A DNA stretch of 8,428 nucleotides from Bordetella parapertussis (GCA_943328885.2 CALQBT020000092.1:1-8428), one strand, 5' to 3'. Shown: positions 1 through 6,533, counted from the stretch's first letter. The notes: generated by a model from the letters alone, not told the origin. Program-made: numbers and translations.

Positions 1-303
1 CAGCGCATCAAGGCCTTGCCCGACGCGCCGACACTGGCCGAACAAGGACTCAAGGGCTTCGAGGTGATGGTCTGGCATGGTGTCTACGCACCCAAGGGAA
101 CACCCAAGGAGGCGACCGAGAAGTTCAACGCCGCGCTGCGAGTGGCTTTGAAGGATCCGATGGTGATGAGCCGCATGGCTGAGCTCGGTGCCGAGATCGT
201 GCCCGACGCCAAGCTCACGCCCGAGGGCCTTCGCAGCTGGCTCAAGCAGGAGACCGAGCGCTGGGGCCCGGTGATCCGCTCAGCGGGGGTGTACGCCGAT
301 TGA
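1..303 (+). CDS. Tripartite tricarboxylate transporter-type (Bug/TctC) solute-binding protein, C-terminal part
   Basis: This is the last 100 residues of a periplasmic solute-binding protein; the start lies before the window. The visible part opens with a PDAPTLAEQGLKGFEV stretch, then a tryptophan-containing segment followed by GVYAPKGTP, then helices with ALKDP and ELGAE, and ends with a W..VI..AG pattern. These are hallmarks of the C-terminal lobe of Bug-family receptors, which are very numerous in Burkholderiales and capture small carboxylates or aromatic acids. Many act without a dedicated membrane partner beside them, and the ligand cannot be read from this fragment. The stop is TGA at 301-303. 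The next gene begins 167 nt downstream and looks functionally unrelated. Family confidence is high; substrate is unknown. Confidence 0.9.
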   Translation, partial: QRIKALPDAPTLAEQGLKGFEVMVWHGVYAPKGTPKEATEKFNAALRVALKDPMVMSRMAELGAEIVPDAKLTPEGLRSWLKQETERWGPVIRSAGVYAD

Positions 304-470
304 GGTCCGGGCATCGAGCCGATGGCTGGGCGCTGTCAACTAGTTCCGGATCTCCAGACTGGATTGAACAGCCTGCTTCAAATTCGGGTTAAAGTTTTCC
401 CAAGGGGTATGTCAGGCAGTTTGCAGCGCTGTCCATTCCGAGCCCCTCGTCGCCCACCAAGGATCCATGC
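304..470. other. Intergenic region upstream of the HPr-rel-A cassette
   Basis: This 167-nt stretch separates the solute-binding protein from the cassette and should carry the cassette promoter, but I see no convincing -35/-10 pair. A TTGAAC at 364-369 resembles a -35 box, but the sequence 17-18 nt downstream matches a -10 poorly. The only short inverted repeat after the upstream gene is CATCG/CGATG at 312-324, with no T-tract, so it does not make a terminator. A good ribosome binding site, AAGGA at 459-463, lies at the right end. Confidence 0.4.
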
Positions 471-1049
471 ATGCCCTCCCACCCGCCGTCCGCAACGGAT
501 CATGCACTTCGGGCAAAGACCCAGCTTGACGATCCTGGCCGTCGCGCTTGGCTGAACCGCGGTGCGGCGGCGGTGACGCCGGTCATTGCCAGCCTGGCTA
601 GCGCGCCGGTGCATGCGGCGGGTACCTGCGTCTTGCCTTCGGGCTTTGTCTCGGCCATCACCTTTGCCAGCCGGCATCCGGGTGCTTCGGTATGTGTTGT
701 CGAAGGTCCCAATTACTGGCACAGCAATGCGTCAGTCAGTGGTGTCTGGCCTGCCGGCACCAACACGGCGTTTTTCACCGCAGTTTTCAGTGTCTCTGAG
801 GGTGTCGAATCAGGCATCGTCAACGCCACCACGCTAGACGCTGTCTTGGGCGGAGGTTTTTCGCTGCTGGCGAAATATTGCATCGCTGCTTATCTGAACG
901 CCAGCGCCGGAACCCTCGGATTCCCGCTGACGACTGCGCATGCCATTGCGATCTACAAGTCCTACCACGGGGGGCCTTTCAGCAGCCTGCTGTTGCCAAG
1001 CTGGACCGAGGCGCAGACACTGGCTTGGCTCCAAGTCCTGATGACTTGA
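471..1049 (+). CDS. Exported protein with Tat-like signal, candidate substrate of the HPr-rel-A cassette
   Basis: This 192-residue protein has no domain I can name. Residues 24-31 read RRAWLNRG, followed by an alanine-rich hydrophobic stretch (about 32-47) and an AXA-like site at HAA (48-50). That is the layout of a twin-arginine-type export signal, though a Tat machine motif in the strict sense (SRRxFLK) is not met. The mature part holds three cysteines (53, 75, 137). Its last 60 residues contain an ALLNA-like block (about 139-144) and an ending with SWTEAQTLAWLQVLM, a pattern I recall from secreted proteins encoded beside HprK-related kinases. The ATG is supported by AAGGA at 459-463, 7 nt upstream. 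The downstream PqqD-like gene starts 32 nt after the stop, so it is probably the first gene of the operon. A role as modification target is inferred from position only. Confidence 0.72.
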   Translation: MPSHPPSATDHALRAKTQLDDPGRRAWLNRGAAAVTPVIASLASAPVHAAGTCVLPSGFVSAITFASRHPGASVCVVEGPNYWHSNASVSGVWPAGTNTAFFTAVFSVSEGVESGIVNATTLDAVLGGGFSLLAKYCIAAYLNASAGTLGFPLTTAHAIAIYKSYHGGPFSSLLLPSWTEAQTLAWLQVLMT

Positions 1050-1081
1050 CGGCTTCACCAGGCGCCGAGACTGGCAAGGCG

Positions 1082-1396
1082 ATGGGACTGCTGAGCGTGG
1101 CCGCGCATTATCTGGTCGCCCCCGGCGTTCGATGGCACCGTCTCGACGACGAGGTGGTGGTGTACCTGTGCGAACGGTTTGAAACCCATCTGATCGACGA
1201 TGCCGGTGGACAACTGCTGCAAGCGGTCGAGCAGATGCAGTGTGCGGCCTTGCGCTGTTCGGCATCGTCGCTCTACGCTTGGTTGTCCAGCGATGCCATG
1301 CTGGACTGCTTGTCACCGCTTGAATCCGACGCCGTCCTGCTGCCTCGGCTGGCCCAGCTGGTTCAGGTGGGCGTCCTGATCAGCTTCGCGTGCTGA
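1082..1396 (+). CDS. HPr-rel-A system PqqD family peptide chaperone
   Basis: This is a small protein of 104 residues from the ATG at 1082. Residues 14-38 follow the PqqD pattern: a PGVRWHRLDDEVVVY strand pair, then a THLIDD segment (35-40) and a helix with QLLQAVEQ (44-51). PqqD-type domains bind leader peptides and present them to modifying enzymes. No radical SAM enzyme is encoded here, so this one presumably serves the neighbouring kinase or nucleotidyltransferase. It has five cysteines (30, 54, 59, 76 and the last residue, 104), many for its size; no metal-site spacing is evident. The start is not firm: AAGG at 1076-1079 is only 2 nt from the ATG. A TTG at 1046 in the same frame would overlap the stop of the upstream gene and add 12 residues. 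The 3' end overlaps the kinase start by 7 nt. Confidence 0.78.
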   Translation: MGLLSVAAHYLVAPGVRWHRLDDEVVVYLCERFETHLIDDAGGQLLQAVEQMQCAALRCSASSLYAWLSSDAMLDCLSPLESDAVLLPRLAQLVQVGVLISFAC

Positions 1397-2322
1397 CGCT
1401 TTCCTCGCTGCCGGTCGATGAGCTGGCGCGTCGTCTGCACGGCCCGGGGCTTCGTCTGCGCACCGGCCCATTGGTGTTTTGCATCCGCTCGCGGGTATCG
1501 CAGGTGCGGGAGGGTTTGCGGGCGCTCTACGGTGCCCACCTGGTGGCAGAGCAAGGTGTTTTCGCCGATTTCGATGTTTCGGTGAATCACGCTGCCGGTT
1601 GGCGCCGGTGGCTACGGCCCAAGCTGTTCTTTGGGATTGATGGTGGCAGCACGTTTGCGCCGCTGCCCGGCGACCAGGGCGTGCCAATGCTTGAGTGGGG
1701 CCTGAACTGGTGTATCGCAGGAAACTGTCATCAGTATTTGATGCTGCACGCGGCAGTGCTGGAGCGCAACGGCCGTGCGCTGGTGATGCCGGCGCCATCG
1801 GGTTCAGGCAAGAGCACCTTGTGCGCGGCTTTGTTGGTCCGCGGCTGGCGTCTGCTGTCCGACGAGTTGGCCATCATCGAGCCGGCCACCGGCCTGCTGT
1901 TGCCGATGCCTCGGGCGGTGAGTCTGAAAAACGCCTCGATCGAGGTGCTGCAGCGCTTTGCCGGTGAGTCGCTGCAGTTTGGCTCGGTGGTCAGCGACAC
2001 CGTCAAGGGCCGGGTTGCGCACTTTGCGCCACCGCTTGATTCGGTGCAGCGCGCTGCCGAGCGGGTGGCGCCGGCTTGGATCGTCTTTCCCCGCTTTCAG
2101 CTTGGTGTGACGTCGCTGATGGACCCGATGACCCGGGGCCGGGCGCTGATGCGCCTGATCGAAAACGCCTTCAACTACAACGTGCATCTGGACATCGGTT
2201 TCAATGCGCTGACCAGGGTGGTGCAATCCAGCAACTGCTGCCAGTATCACTACAGCGATCTCGACCAGGCGGTGGCTTTTTTCGATCGCTGGTCGCGCAC
2301 CGCACCTGAGCTGCCGCAATGA
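1390..2322 (+). CDS. HprK-related kinase A
   Basis: This is a 310-residue protein related to the catalytic half of HPr kinase/phosphorylase, which phosphorylates a serine on HPr in the sugar phosphotransferase system. A P-loop is visible at 134-143 (PAPSGSGKST); the first glycine of the classical motif is alanine here. A Walker B-like LLSDE is at 155-159, where true HPrK has two aspartates. LMLHAAVLE (117-125) precedes the P-loop and PRAVSLKN (174-181) follows it. The C-terminal part has an ENAFNYN segment (258-264) and a YSDLDQAV segment (288-295) that I associate with this subfamily. The roughly 110 residues ahead of the ATP site do not look like the HPrK N-terminal domain. It starts with GTG, overlapping the PqqD-like gene by 7 nt, and ends in an ATGA overlap with the next gene. 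Its phosphate acceptor is unknown. Confidence 0.88.
   Translation: MLTLSSLPVDELARRLHGPGLRLRTGPLVFCIRSRVSQVREGLRALYGAHLVAEQGVFADFDVSVNHAAGWRRWLRPKLFFGIDGGSTFAPLPGDQGVPMLEWGLNWCIAGNCHQYLMLHAAVLERNGRALVMPAPSGSGKSTLCAALLVRGWRLLSDELAIIEPATGLLLPMPRAVSLKNASIEVLQRFAGESLQFGSVVSDTVKGRVAHFAPPLDSVQRAAERVAPAWIVFPRFQLGVTSLMDPMTRGRALMRLIENAFNYNVHLDIGFNALTRVVQSSNCCQYHYSDLDQAVAFFDRWSRTAPELPQ
2319..2322 (+). promoter_or_regulatory. ATGA stop/start overlap coupling kinase and nucleotidyltransferase
   Basis: The kinase stop (TGA, 2320-2322) and the nucleotidyltransferase start (ATG, 2319-2321) share bases. No strong ribosome binding site precedes this ATG, only a weak GAG at 2308-2310. Re-initiation by the terminating ribosome is the natural reading and would keep the two proteins in a fixed ratio. 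Confidence 0.7.
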
Positions 2323-3422
2323 CGTTGGCCAGGCGCGCAGAGGCAAAAGACTGGGCTTGTTGGGCGCTGGCCCACAGCCAACGCTTGCCCACGCTGTCAG
2401 CGGCGCAGTGGGAGCCGGTCATCCACCAGGCGCGCCGCGCCGATGTGCTGGCCCGGCTGGCAGCAGGTCTGGCCGATGCGTGCCAGCTGCAGGCCGTGCC
2501 TAGCGGCCCCCGCGAGCACCTGGTGTCTGCCTTGCAGGTGGCGCGGACCCAGCAGGCCGAGGTGCGGCGCGAGGCGGGTCTGATCGCCCAGGCCTTGGCC
2601 CACCTGGACATTCCTGTCGTGCTGCTCAAGGGGGCTGCCTATGTGCTGGCCGGCTTGCCGGCGATGCAAGGGCGTTTGTTCTCCGACATCGACATCCTGG
2701 TGCCGCAGCGCTCGTTGCAAGCTGTCGAGGGCGCTTTGATGCTGGGCGGCTGGCTCGGCACACACCACAATGCCTACGACCAACGCTATTACCGCGAGTG
2801 GATGCACGAGTTGCCACCGATGCAGCATGTGCGACGCGGGACGACGCTGGACGTGCACCACAACATCCTGCCGCTGACCGTGCGCCAGCCGCCCGACGCG
2901 GCCCTGCTGCTGGCGCAAGCCGATGCGCTGCCTGGTGGCGCTGGCCTGCAGACGCTGGGTCCGGCCGACATGGCGCTGCACAGCATGGCCCACCTGTTCC
3001 ACAACGACGATCTCAGCCATGGGCTGCGTGATCTCTCGGACTTGGATCTGCTGCTGCGCCACCGGGCTGCCGAACCGGGCTTCTGGTCGCTGTTGTTGGC
3101 CCGATCCTCGGTGCTCCACCTGCAGCGGCCGCTGGCTTATGGTCTGTGGGCCAGCTGGCAACTGTTGGGCACGCCGGTGCCTGTCGAGGTACAGGCCCAA
3201 GCCCAGCGCCATGCTGCGCTCGGCTGGGGCGGCGCGCCGATGCGCTGGCTGTGGCGGCGGGCGCTGCGCAGTCCGCATCAGGCGGCTGGCCTGCCAGGCC
3301 GGGCCTTGGCCGACGCTGCGCTATACCTGCGAGCGCATTGGTTGCGCATGCCGCCAGGCCTGCTGGCTCGGCACTTGACGGTCAAGGCCTTGAAACGTCT
3401 GTCTGGCGAGAAGGCAAACTGA
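2319..3422 (+). CDS. Nucleotidyltransferase family protein (NTP_transf_5 type) of the HPr-rel-A cassette
   Basis: This 367-residue protein fits the uncharacterised nucleotidyltransferase family PF14907. The diagnostic core is LLKGAAYVLAG (102-112) followed by GRLFSDIDILVP (118-129). The aspartates at 123 and 125 are the expected metal-binding pair of the nucleotidyltransferase fold. A third acidic strand may be at TLDVHHNIL (176-184), with Asp178 and His180. A helical part includes LHSMAHLFHND (220-230) and LRDLSDLDLLL (236-246). The long arginine- and alanine-rich C-terminal half is less conserved to my eye. It starts at ATG in an ATGA overlap (2319-2322) with the kinase, so translation is probably coupled. 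Candidate substrates are a protein or small molecule linked to the cassette; none can be read from the sequence. It ends 15 nt before the convergent DUF455 gene. Confidence 0.88.
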   Translation: MTLARRAEAKDWACWALAHSQRLPTLSAAQWEPVIHQARRADVLARLAAGLADACQLQAVPSGPREHLVSALQVARTQQAEVRREAGLIAQALAHLDIPVVLLKGAAYVLAGLPAMQGRLFSDIDILVPQRSLQAVEGALMLGGWLGTHHNAYDQRYYREWMHELPPMQHVRRGTTLDVHHNILPLTVRQPPDAALLLAQADALPGGAGLQTLGPADMALHSMAHLFHNDDLSHGLRDLSDLDLLLRHRAAEPGFWSLLLARSSVLHLQRPLAYGLWASWQLLGTPVPVEVQAQAQRHAALGWGGAPMRWLWRRALRSPHQAAGLPGRALADAALYLRAHWLRMPPGLLARHLTVKALKRLSGEKAN

Positions 3423-3437
3423 ATCCGCGCCCTGGTT

Positions 3438-4238
3438 TCAAGCGCTCAGGCCTTGCAACTGGACCAGCTCGGGTTCGCTGAAGCCCGCGGCCCGCCGTGC
3501 CGCCAGGTTGAACGGCGGACGCAGCCTTGGCGCCAGGTAGCGCGCCACCAGCTGCGGGTAGGTCGCCTCGGCATCCAGCCCTTCGCGTGCGCACAGCCAG
3601 CGATACCAGCGGTTGCCGATCGCGACATGACCGATCTCGTCGCGCAGGATGATGTCGAGGATCTCGACCGCGCGATGGTCGCCTGCGCGGCCGAGCTTGG
3701 CCTGGATCGGTGGCGTCGCGTCTAGGCCGCGGGCTTCCAGCGTTCGTGGCACCAGCGCCATGCGCGCAACGATGTCGCCCGCCGTGGCCTCGGTCATCTG
3801 CCACAGCCCGTCGTGGCCGTCGAAGTCGCCGTAGTCATGGCCCAGCGTCTGCAGATGCCCGCGCAGCAGCGTGAAGTGCAGGGCTTCCTCGGCAGCGACC
3901 TGCAGCCAGTCGAGGTAATAGTCTTCGGGCATGCCGGCAAAGCGCCAGACCGCGTCGAGCGCCAGGTTGATCGCGTTGAACTCGATGTGGCAGATCGAGT
4001 GAATCAGCGCGGCCCGACCGCTCAGCGTGAATGGCGACCGCCTCGGTACCTGGCTTGCTGCGACCAGTCGGGGTAGGCTCGGGCGGCCTGGCAGGCCGTG
4101 CGGTTCAGCGATCTCGCCGCGCGTGTCGAGCTTGACCTGGCCGCCGCGCACCACCGCCAGCAACTCGCGGGTTTTCGAGGCTTTGGCGGCCGGGTCTTGG
4201 AGCTCGAGCAAGGCCAGCGCGCAGGGTCTGAGGGACAT
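3438..4238 (-). CDS. DUF455 family ferritin-like domain protein
   Basis: This 266-residue protein matches DUF455 (PF04305), a helical ferritin-like family thought to bind a di-iron centre; its reaction is not known to me. The iron-ligand pattern E...ExxH...E...ExxH is visible: Glu86 in CHIEFNAINLA, Glu118 and His121 in AAEEALHF, probably Glu168 in PRTLEARGLD, and Glu201 and His204 in RDEIGHVAIGNRW. The first 70 residues carry the usual DP..K..K helix of the family. I chose the ATG at 4238 because conserved sequence (MSLRPCALALLE) begins there. An ATG at 4250 and a TTG at 4259 are also in frame. No spaced Shine-Dalgarno precedes the chosen start. It is divergent from the carbonic anhydrase gene and convergent with the nucleotidyltransferase gene. 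Confidence 0.87.
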   Translation of the reverse strand: MSLRPCALALLELQDPAAKASKTRELLAVVRGGQVKLDTRGEIAEPHGLPGRPSLPRLVAASQVPRRSPFTLSGRAALIHSICHIEFNAINLALDAVWRFAGMPEDYYLDWLQVAAEEALHFTLLRGHLQTLGHDYGDFDGHDGLWQMTEATAGDIVARMALVPRTLEARGLDATPPIQAKLGRAGDHRAVEILDIILRDEIGHVAIGNRWYRWLCAREGLDAEATYPQLVARYLAPRLRPPFNLAARRAAGFSEPELVQLQGLSA

Positions 4239-4241
4239 CCC

Positions 4242-4251
4242 TAGAATCATA
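4242..4251. promoter_or_regulatory. Overlapping divergent -10-like elements between DUF455 and gamma-carbonic anhydrase genes
   Basis: The 38-nt divergent gap contains TAGAAT at 4242-4247 on the + strand and TATGAT at 4251-4246 on the - strand, each one base from the TATAAT consensus. They share two base pairs, so polymerase could not occupy both at once. The - strand box ends 7 nt before the DUF455 ATG at 4238, which would give a nearly leaderless message. Neither has a clear -35 at 16-18 nt, so this is a weak call. Confidence 0.35.
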
Positions 4252-4276
4252 GACCGCAACCTGCAGAGATCTCACC

Positions 4277-4801
4277 ATGGCCATCTACCAACTCGAAAAC
4301 GACGTGCCCGATATCCATCCCTCGGCCTGGGTCGCCGACAGCGCCCAGGTGATGGGTCGGGTGATCCTGGCCGAGAACGCCAGCGTCTGGTACGGCGCGG
4401 TGCTGCGAGGCGACAACGACTTGATCAGCATCGGGCGCAACAGCAATGTGCAGGACGGCAGCGTGCTGCATACCGACCACGGTTGTCCGCTGGTCCTGGG
4501 GGAAGGCGTGACCATCGGCCACCAGGTGATGCTGCACGGCTGCAGCATCGGCGACGCATCGTTGGTGGGGATCCAGAGCGTGATCCTCAACGGCGCGAGG
4601 ATCGGCCGCAACTCGATCGTCGGCGCTGGGTCGATTGTCACCACGGACAAGCAGTTCCCCGACGGTGTGCTGATCATGGGCGCACCGGCCAAGGTGGTGC
4701 GCGAGCTCACCGCCGAGCAGATCGAGCGCTTGCAGGCTGGCGCGCTGCACTACGTGGCGCAGCAGCGCCGCCACGCCACCTTGCTCAAACGAATCGACTG
4801 A
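4277..4801 (+). CDS. Gamma-class carbonic anhydrase family protein (left-handed beta-helix)
   Basis: This 174-residue protein is a left-handed beta-helix of hexapeptide repeats (I/V-G-x-x-S/A-x-I/V), seen from about residue 12 to 125. The gamma-carbonic anhydrase signature is present: AVLRGDND (41-48), [13 protein letters not shown] (57-69), and [11 protein letters not shown] (79-89). His65, His82 and His87 are the expected metal ligands, with Arg44, Asp46 and Gln59 nearby in the expected places. It ends with MGAPAKVVR (134-142) and a charged helix, as in the YrdA/PaaY branch. Members of that branch trimerise and bind zinc or iron; not all have carbonic anhydrase activity, so CO2 hydration here is likely but not certain. 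The ATG at 4277 has only a weak GAGA upstream. The hslO GTG follows 2 nt after its stop, suggesting co-transcription. Confidence 0.92.
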   Translation: MAIYQLENDVPDIHPSAWVADSAQVMGRVILAENASVWYGAVLRGDNDLISIGRNSNVQDGSVLHTDHGCPLVLGEGVTIGHQVMLHGCSIGDASLVGIQSVILNGARIGRNSIVGAGSIVTTDKQFPDGVLIMGAPAKVVRELTAEQIERLQAGALHYVAQQRRHATLLKRID

Positions 4802-4803
4802 CC

Positions 4804-5778
4804 GTGGACCAGTTGCACAAGTTCTTGTTCGAGGGGCTGCCTGTGCGCGGCATGCTGGTTCGCCTGGGCCCGAGCTGGCGTGAGCTGCTGTCGCGCCGGG
4901 TCAGCGTCAGCGATGGTGGCCACGCCTTCGCGCCGCCCGTGCGCGCGCTGCTCGGCGAGATGGCCGTGGCCGGCTTGCTGATGCAGGGCAACCTGAAGTT
5001 CAACGGGGCGTTGATCCTGCAACTGCAGGGTGACGGTCCGGTCAAGCTGGCGGTGGCTGAGACCCAGCCCGACCTGAGTTTCCGCGTGACGGCCAAGGTG
5101 GTGGGCGAGGTGGCGGCCGACGCCAGGCTGGAAGCCATGCTCAACCTGCACGGACAAGGCCGCTGCGCGATCACGCTCGATCCGCTGGACCGCTTGCCGG
5201 GCCAGCAGCCTTACCAGGGCGTGGTCCCGCTGCATGGCGACCTAGGCGAGCCGCTGCAAAAACTCAGCGAGGTACTCGAGCACTACATGCTGCAGTCCGA
5301 ACAGCTCGACACCCGCCTGGTGTTGGCAGCTGATGACTCGGTGGCCGCGGGTCTGCTGATCCAGCGCCTGCCGATCTCGGGCGGCGCGAACCTTGCGGGC
5401 CAGGTTCTGGTCAGTGCCGACGAGGACCAGATCGGCCGCAATGAGGATTTCAACCGCATCGCGATGCTGGTCGCGACCTTGACGCCTCAGGAGTTGCTGA
5501 CGCTGCAACCCGAGCAGCTGATGCACCGGCTGTTCTGGCAGGAAACGCTGCGCGTGTTCGAGCCTCAGCAGCCCCGATTTGCCTGCCGCTGTTCGCGCGA
5601 ACGCGTTGCGAACATGCTGCGCGGCCTGGGTGCCCAGGAGATCGAGTCGCTGATCGAGGAGCGTGGCGAGGCCGAAGTCGCTTGCGATTTCTGCGGCGAG
5701 ACCTATCGTTTCGACCCGGTGGACGCGGGCGAACTTTTCGCCGCGGTTCAGGCATCGACTTCAAGCCGGCTGCACTGA
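4804..5778 (+). CDS. hslO: Hsp33 redox-regulated molecular chaperone
   Basis: This 324-residue cytosolic chaperone is inactive when reduced and zinc-bound. Under oxidative stress it forms disulfides, unfolds its linker and holds client proteins. The zinc switch is intact at the C-terminus: CRC at 261-263 and CDFC at 294-297, the CxC...CxxC pattern of the family. The N-terminal domain starts MDQLHKFLFEG and includes VRGMLVRLG (14-22) and LLMQGNLKFNGALILQLQG (58-76). An additional cysteine, Cys121, lies in the QGRCAITLDP stretch. I chose the GTG at 4804, 2 nt after the carbonic anhydrase stop, because the conserved N-terminus begins there. No clear Shine-Dalgarno is seen, so coupling to the upstream gene is likely. 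The reading frame stays open upstream through the carbonic anhydrase gene, but that part is not hslO. Confidence 0.95.
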   Translation: MDQLHKFLFEGLPVRGMLVRLGPSWRELLSRRVSVSDGGHAFAPPVRALLGEMAVAGLLMQGNLKFNGALILQLQGDGPVKLAVAETQPDLSFRVTAKVVGEVAADARLEAMLNLHGQGRCAITLDPLDRLPGQQPYQGVVPLHGDLGEPLQKLSEVLEHYMLQSEQLDTRLVLAADDSVAAGLLIQRLPISGGANLAGQVLVSADEDQIGRNEDFNRIAMLVATLTPQELLTLQPEQLMHRLFWQETLRVFEPQQPRFACRCSRERVANMLRGLGAQEIESLIEERGEAEVACDFCGETYRFDPVDAGELFAAVQASTSSRLH

Positions 5779-5794
5779 AACCGAGGCGACGCCG

Positions 5795-5809
5795 GCTCAG
5801 TCGCTGAGC
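5795..5809. terminator. Candidate hairpin at the convergent hslO / flgN ends
   Basis: GCTCAG (5795-5800) and CTGAGC (5804-5809) form a perfect 6-bp stem with a TCG loop across the 3' end of the flgN-like gene, 17 nt past the hslO stop. A larger 7-bp inverted repeat, AGCCGGC/GCCGGCT at 5764-5770 and 5791-5797, spans both stops. Neither is followed by a T-tract on either strand, so neither is a classical intrinsic terminator; either could still reduce read-through. Confidence 0.3.
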
Positions 5810-6198
5810 GGCGAAGATTCCGTGCGCGGCAGGGTCAAGCCTTTGGCCGTGTAGATCCGCCCAGCAGGCGTGGCGCCAGGCAGCAGCACATCGATGGCCC
5901 GATCGAGCGCAGCGGTGGCACGCGCCAGAGACTCGCGCTGACGTGCGAGTTGGGCGCTGGCGCGCGACAGGCGAAGCCGCATCGGCTCAGGAACGCCGCC
6001 ATGGCGGGCCGCATGGATGAAGCACGCCACCGCTGCTGCCAAGGCTTGATGCAACTCGCAGGACTGGTGCTCGATCGCCGGGATGTCGCGCTCGCGCAGC
6101 GAATCGGTCAATGCGTCAAGCCGCTGCTCGACGCTGGTGACCAGCGGTTCGAGTGCGGTCTGGGCGCGATGGTCTGCGCTGTCTTGGAACGATTGCAT
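5797..6198 (-). CDS. flgN: FlgN-like flagellar export chaperone
   Basis: This is a 133-residue, largely helical protein directly downstream of flgM. FlgN is a cytosolic chaperone for the hook-associated proteins FlgK and FlgL, and it follows flgM in many proteobacteria. The fit rests on position, size and pattern. A long helix (about 14-65) holds LVTSVEQRLDALTDSLRERD, a second helix runs from about 72 to 105, and a C-terminal LLP...YTAKG segment (105-120) resembles the YG-type end of FlgN. Sequence conservation is weak, so this could be another small helical flagellar protein. I chose the ATG at 6198. A TTG at 6222 would overlap the flgM stop as TTGA and add eight residues. Neither start has a strong ribosome binding site. 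It is convergent with hslO. Confidence 0.65.
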   Translation of the reverse strand: MQSFQDSADHRAQTALEPLVTSVEQRLDALTDSLRERDIPAIEHQSCELHQALAAAVACFIHAARHGGVPEPMRLRLSRASAQLARQRESLARATAALDRAIDVLLPGATPAGRIYTAKGLTLPRTESSPLSD

Positions 6199-6218
6199 AC
6201 CGGCGCTGCCTGGCGGGA

Positions 6219-6515
6219 TCAACGTCGGTCGGCGGTGCCCATCAGTTCCTGGGCGTTGGCGATCAGCTTGTCGGCGATGGCCTGCGGGTTGATCTGGAAC
6301 TTGCCGTCGCGGATGGCCTCGCTGATGCGCTGCACCTTGGCGGTGTCGAAGACGCTGTCGCTGCCAGCGGCGGCGAGTTGGGCTGCGGTGGACGACAAAT
6401 CGACCTGCGCACTGGCTTGGGTCGGGTTGCCGCCGGCCGCGCCCGTGGCGGCGCCTGGCTTGCGTTCCCCGGCGGCGGCCGGGTTGGGAATGTTTTCGAG
6501 CTGACCGATCTTCAT
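6219..6515 (-). CDS. flgM: Anti-sigma-28 factor FlgM
   Basis: This 98-residue protein binds and inhibits sigma-28 (FliA) in the cytoplasm and is exported through the hook-basal body once the hook is finished, releasing late flagellar genes. It begins MKIGQLENIP. A low-complexity Ala/Gly linker (about 11-36) follows, as expected for the disordered N-terminal half. The sigma-binding C-terminal half has VDLSSTAAQL (38-47) and VQRISEAIRDGKFQINP (61-77), with IADKLIANAQELM to residue 92. These are clear FlgM signatures. The ATG at 6515 has GGAG at 6525-6522, 6 nt upstream; an in-frame extension to 6563 has no such support. A sigma-28 promoter sits about 60 nt upstream, so it can be transcribed both from flgA and by its own target. 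Confidence 0.93.
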   Translation of the reverse strand: MKIGQLENIPNPAAAGERKPGAATGAAGGNPTQASAQVDLSSTAAQLAAAGSDSVFDTAKVQRISEAIRDGKFQINPQAIADKLIANAQELMGTADRR

Positions 6516-6533
6516 GATGGACTCCAGCAGCTT

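Noticed and set aside
353..363. Palindrome TCCAG-A-CTGGA in the intergenic region
   Set aside because: A 1-nt loop cannot form an RNA hairpin, and as an operator it is too short and isolated to support a claim.
390..416. TAAAGTTT, a perfect sigma-28 -35 box, upstream of the cassette
   Set aside because: The sequence 11 nt downstream (ATGTCAGG) does not resemble GCCGATAA, and neighbouring spacings give nothing better.
2397..3278. A 293-residue minus-strand open frame inside the nucleotidyltransferase gene
   Set aside because: Rich in Gln, Arg and His with no recognisable domain; the + strand frame has the conserved LLKG and SDID motifs.
4027..4803. A 583-residue open frame that would extend hslO upstream
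   Set aside because: The extra part is antisense to DUF455 and out of frame with the carbonic anhydrase gene; Hsp33 has a clear N-terminus at the GTG at 4804.
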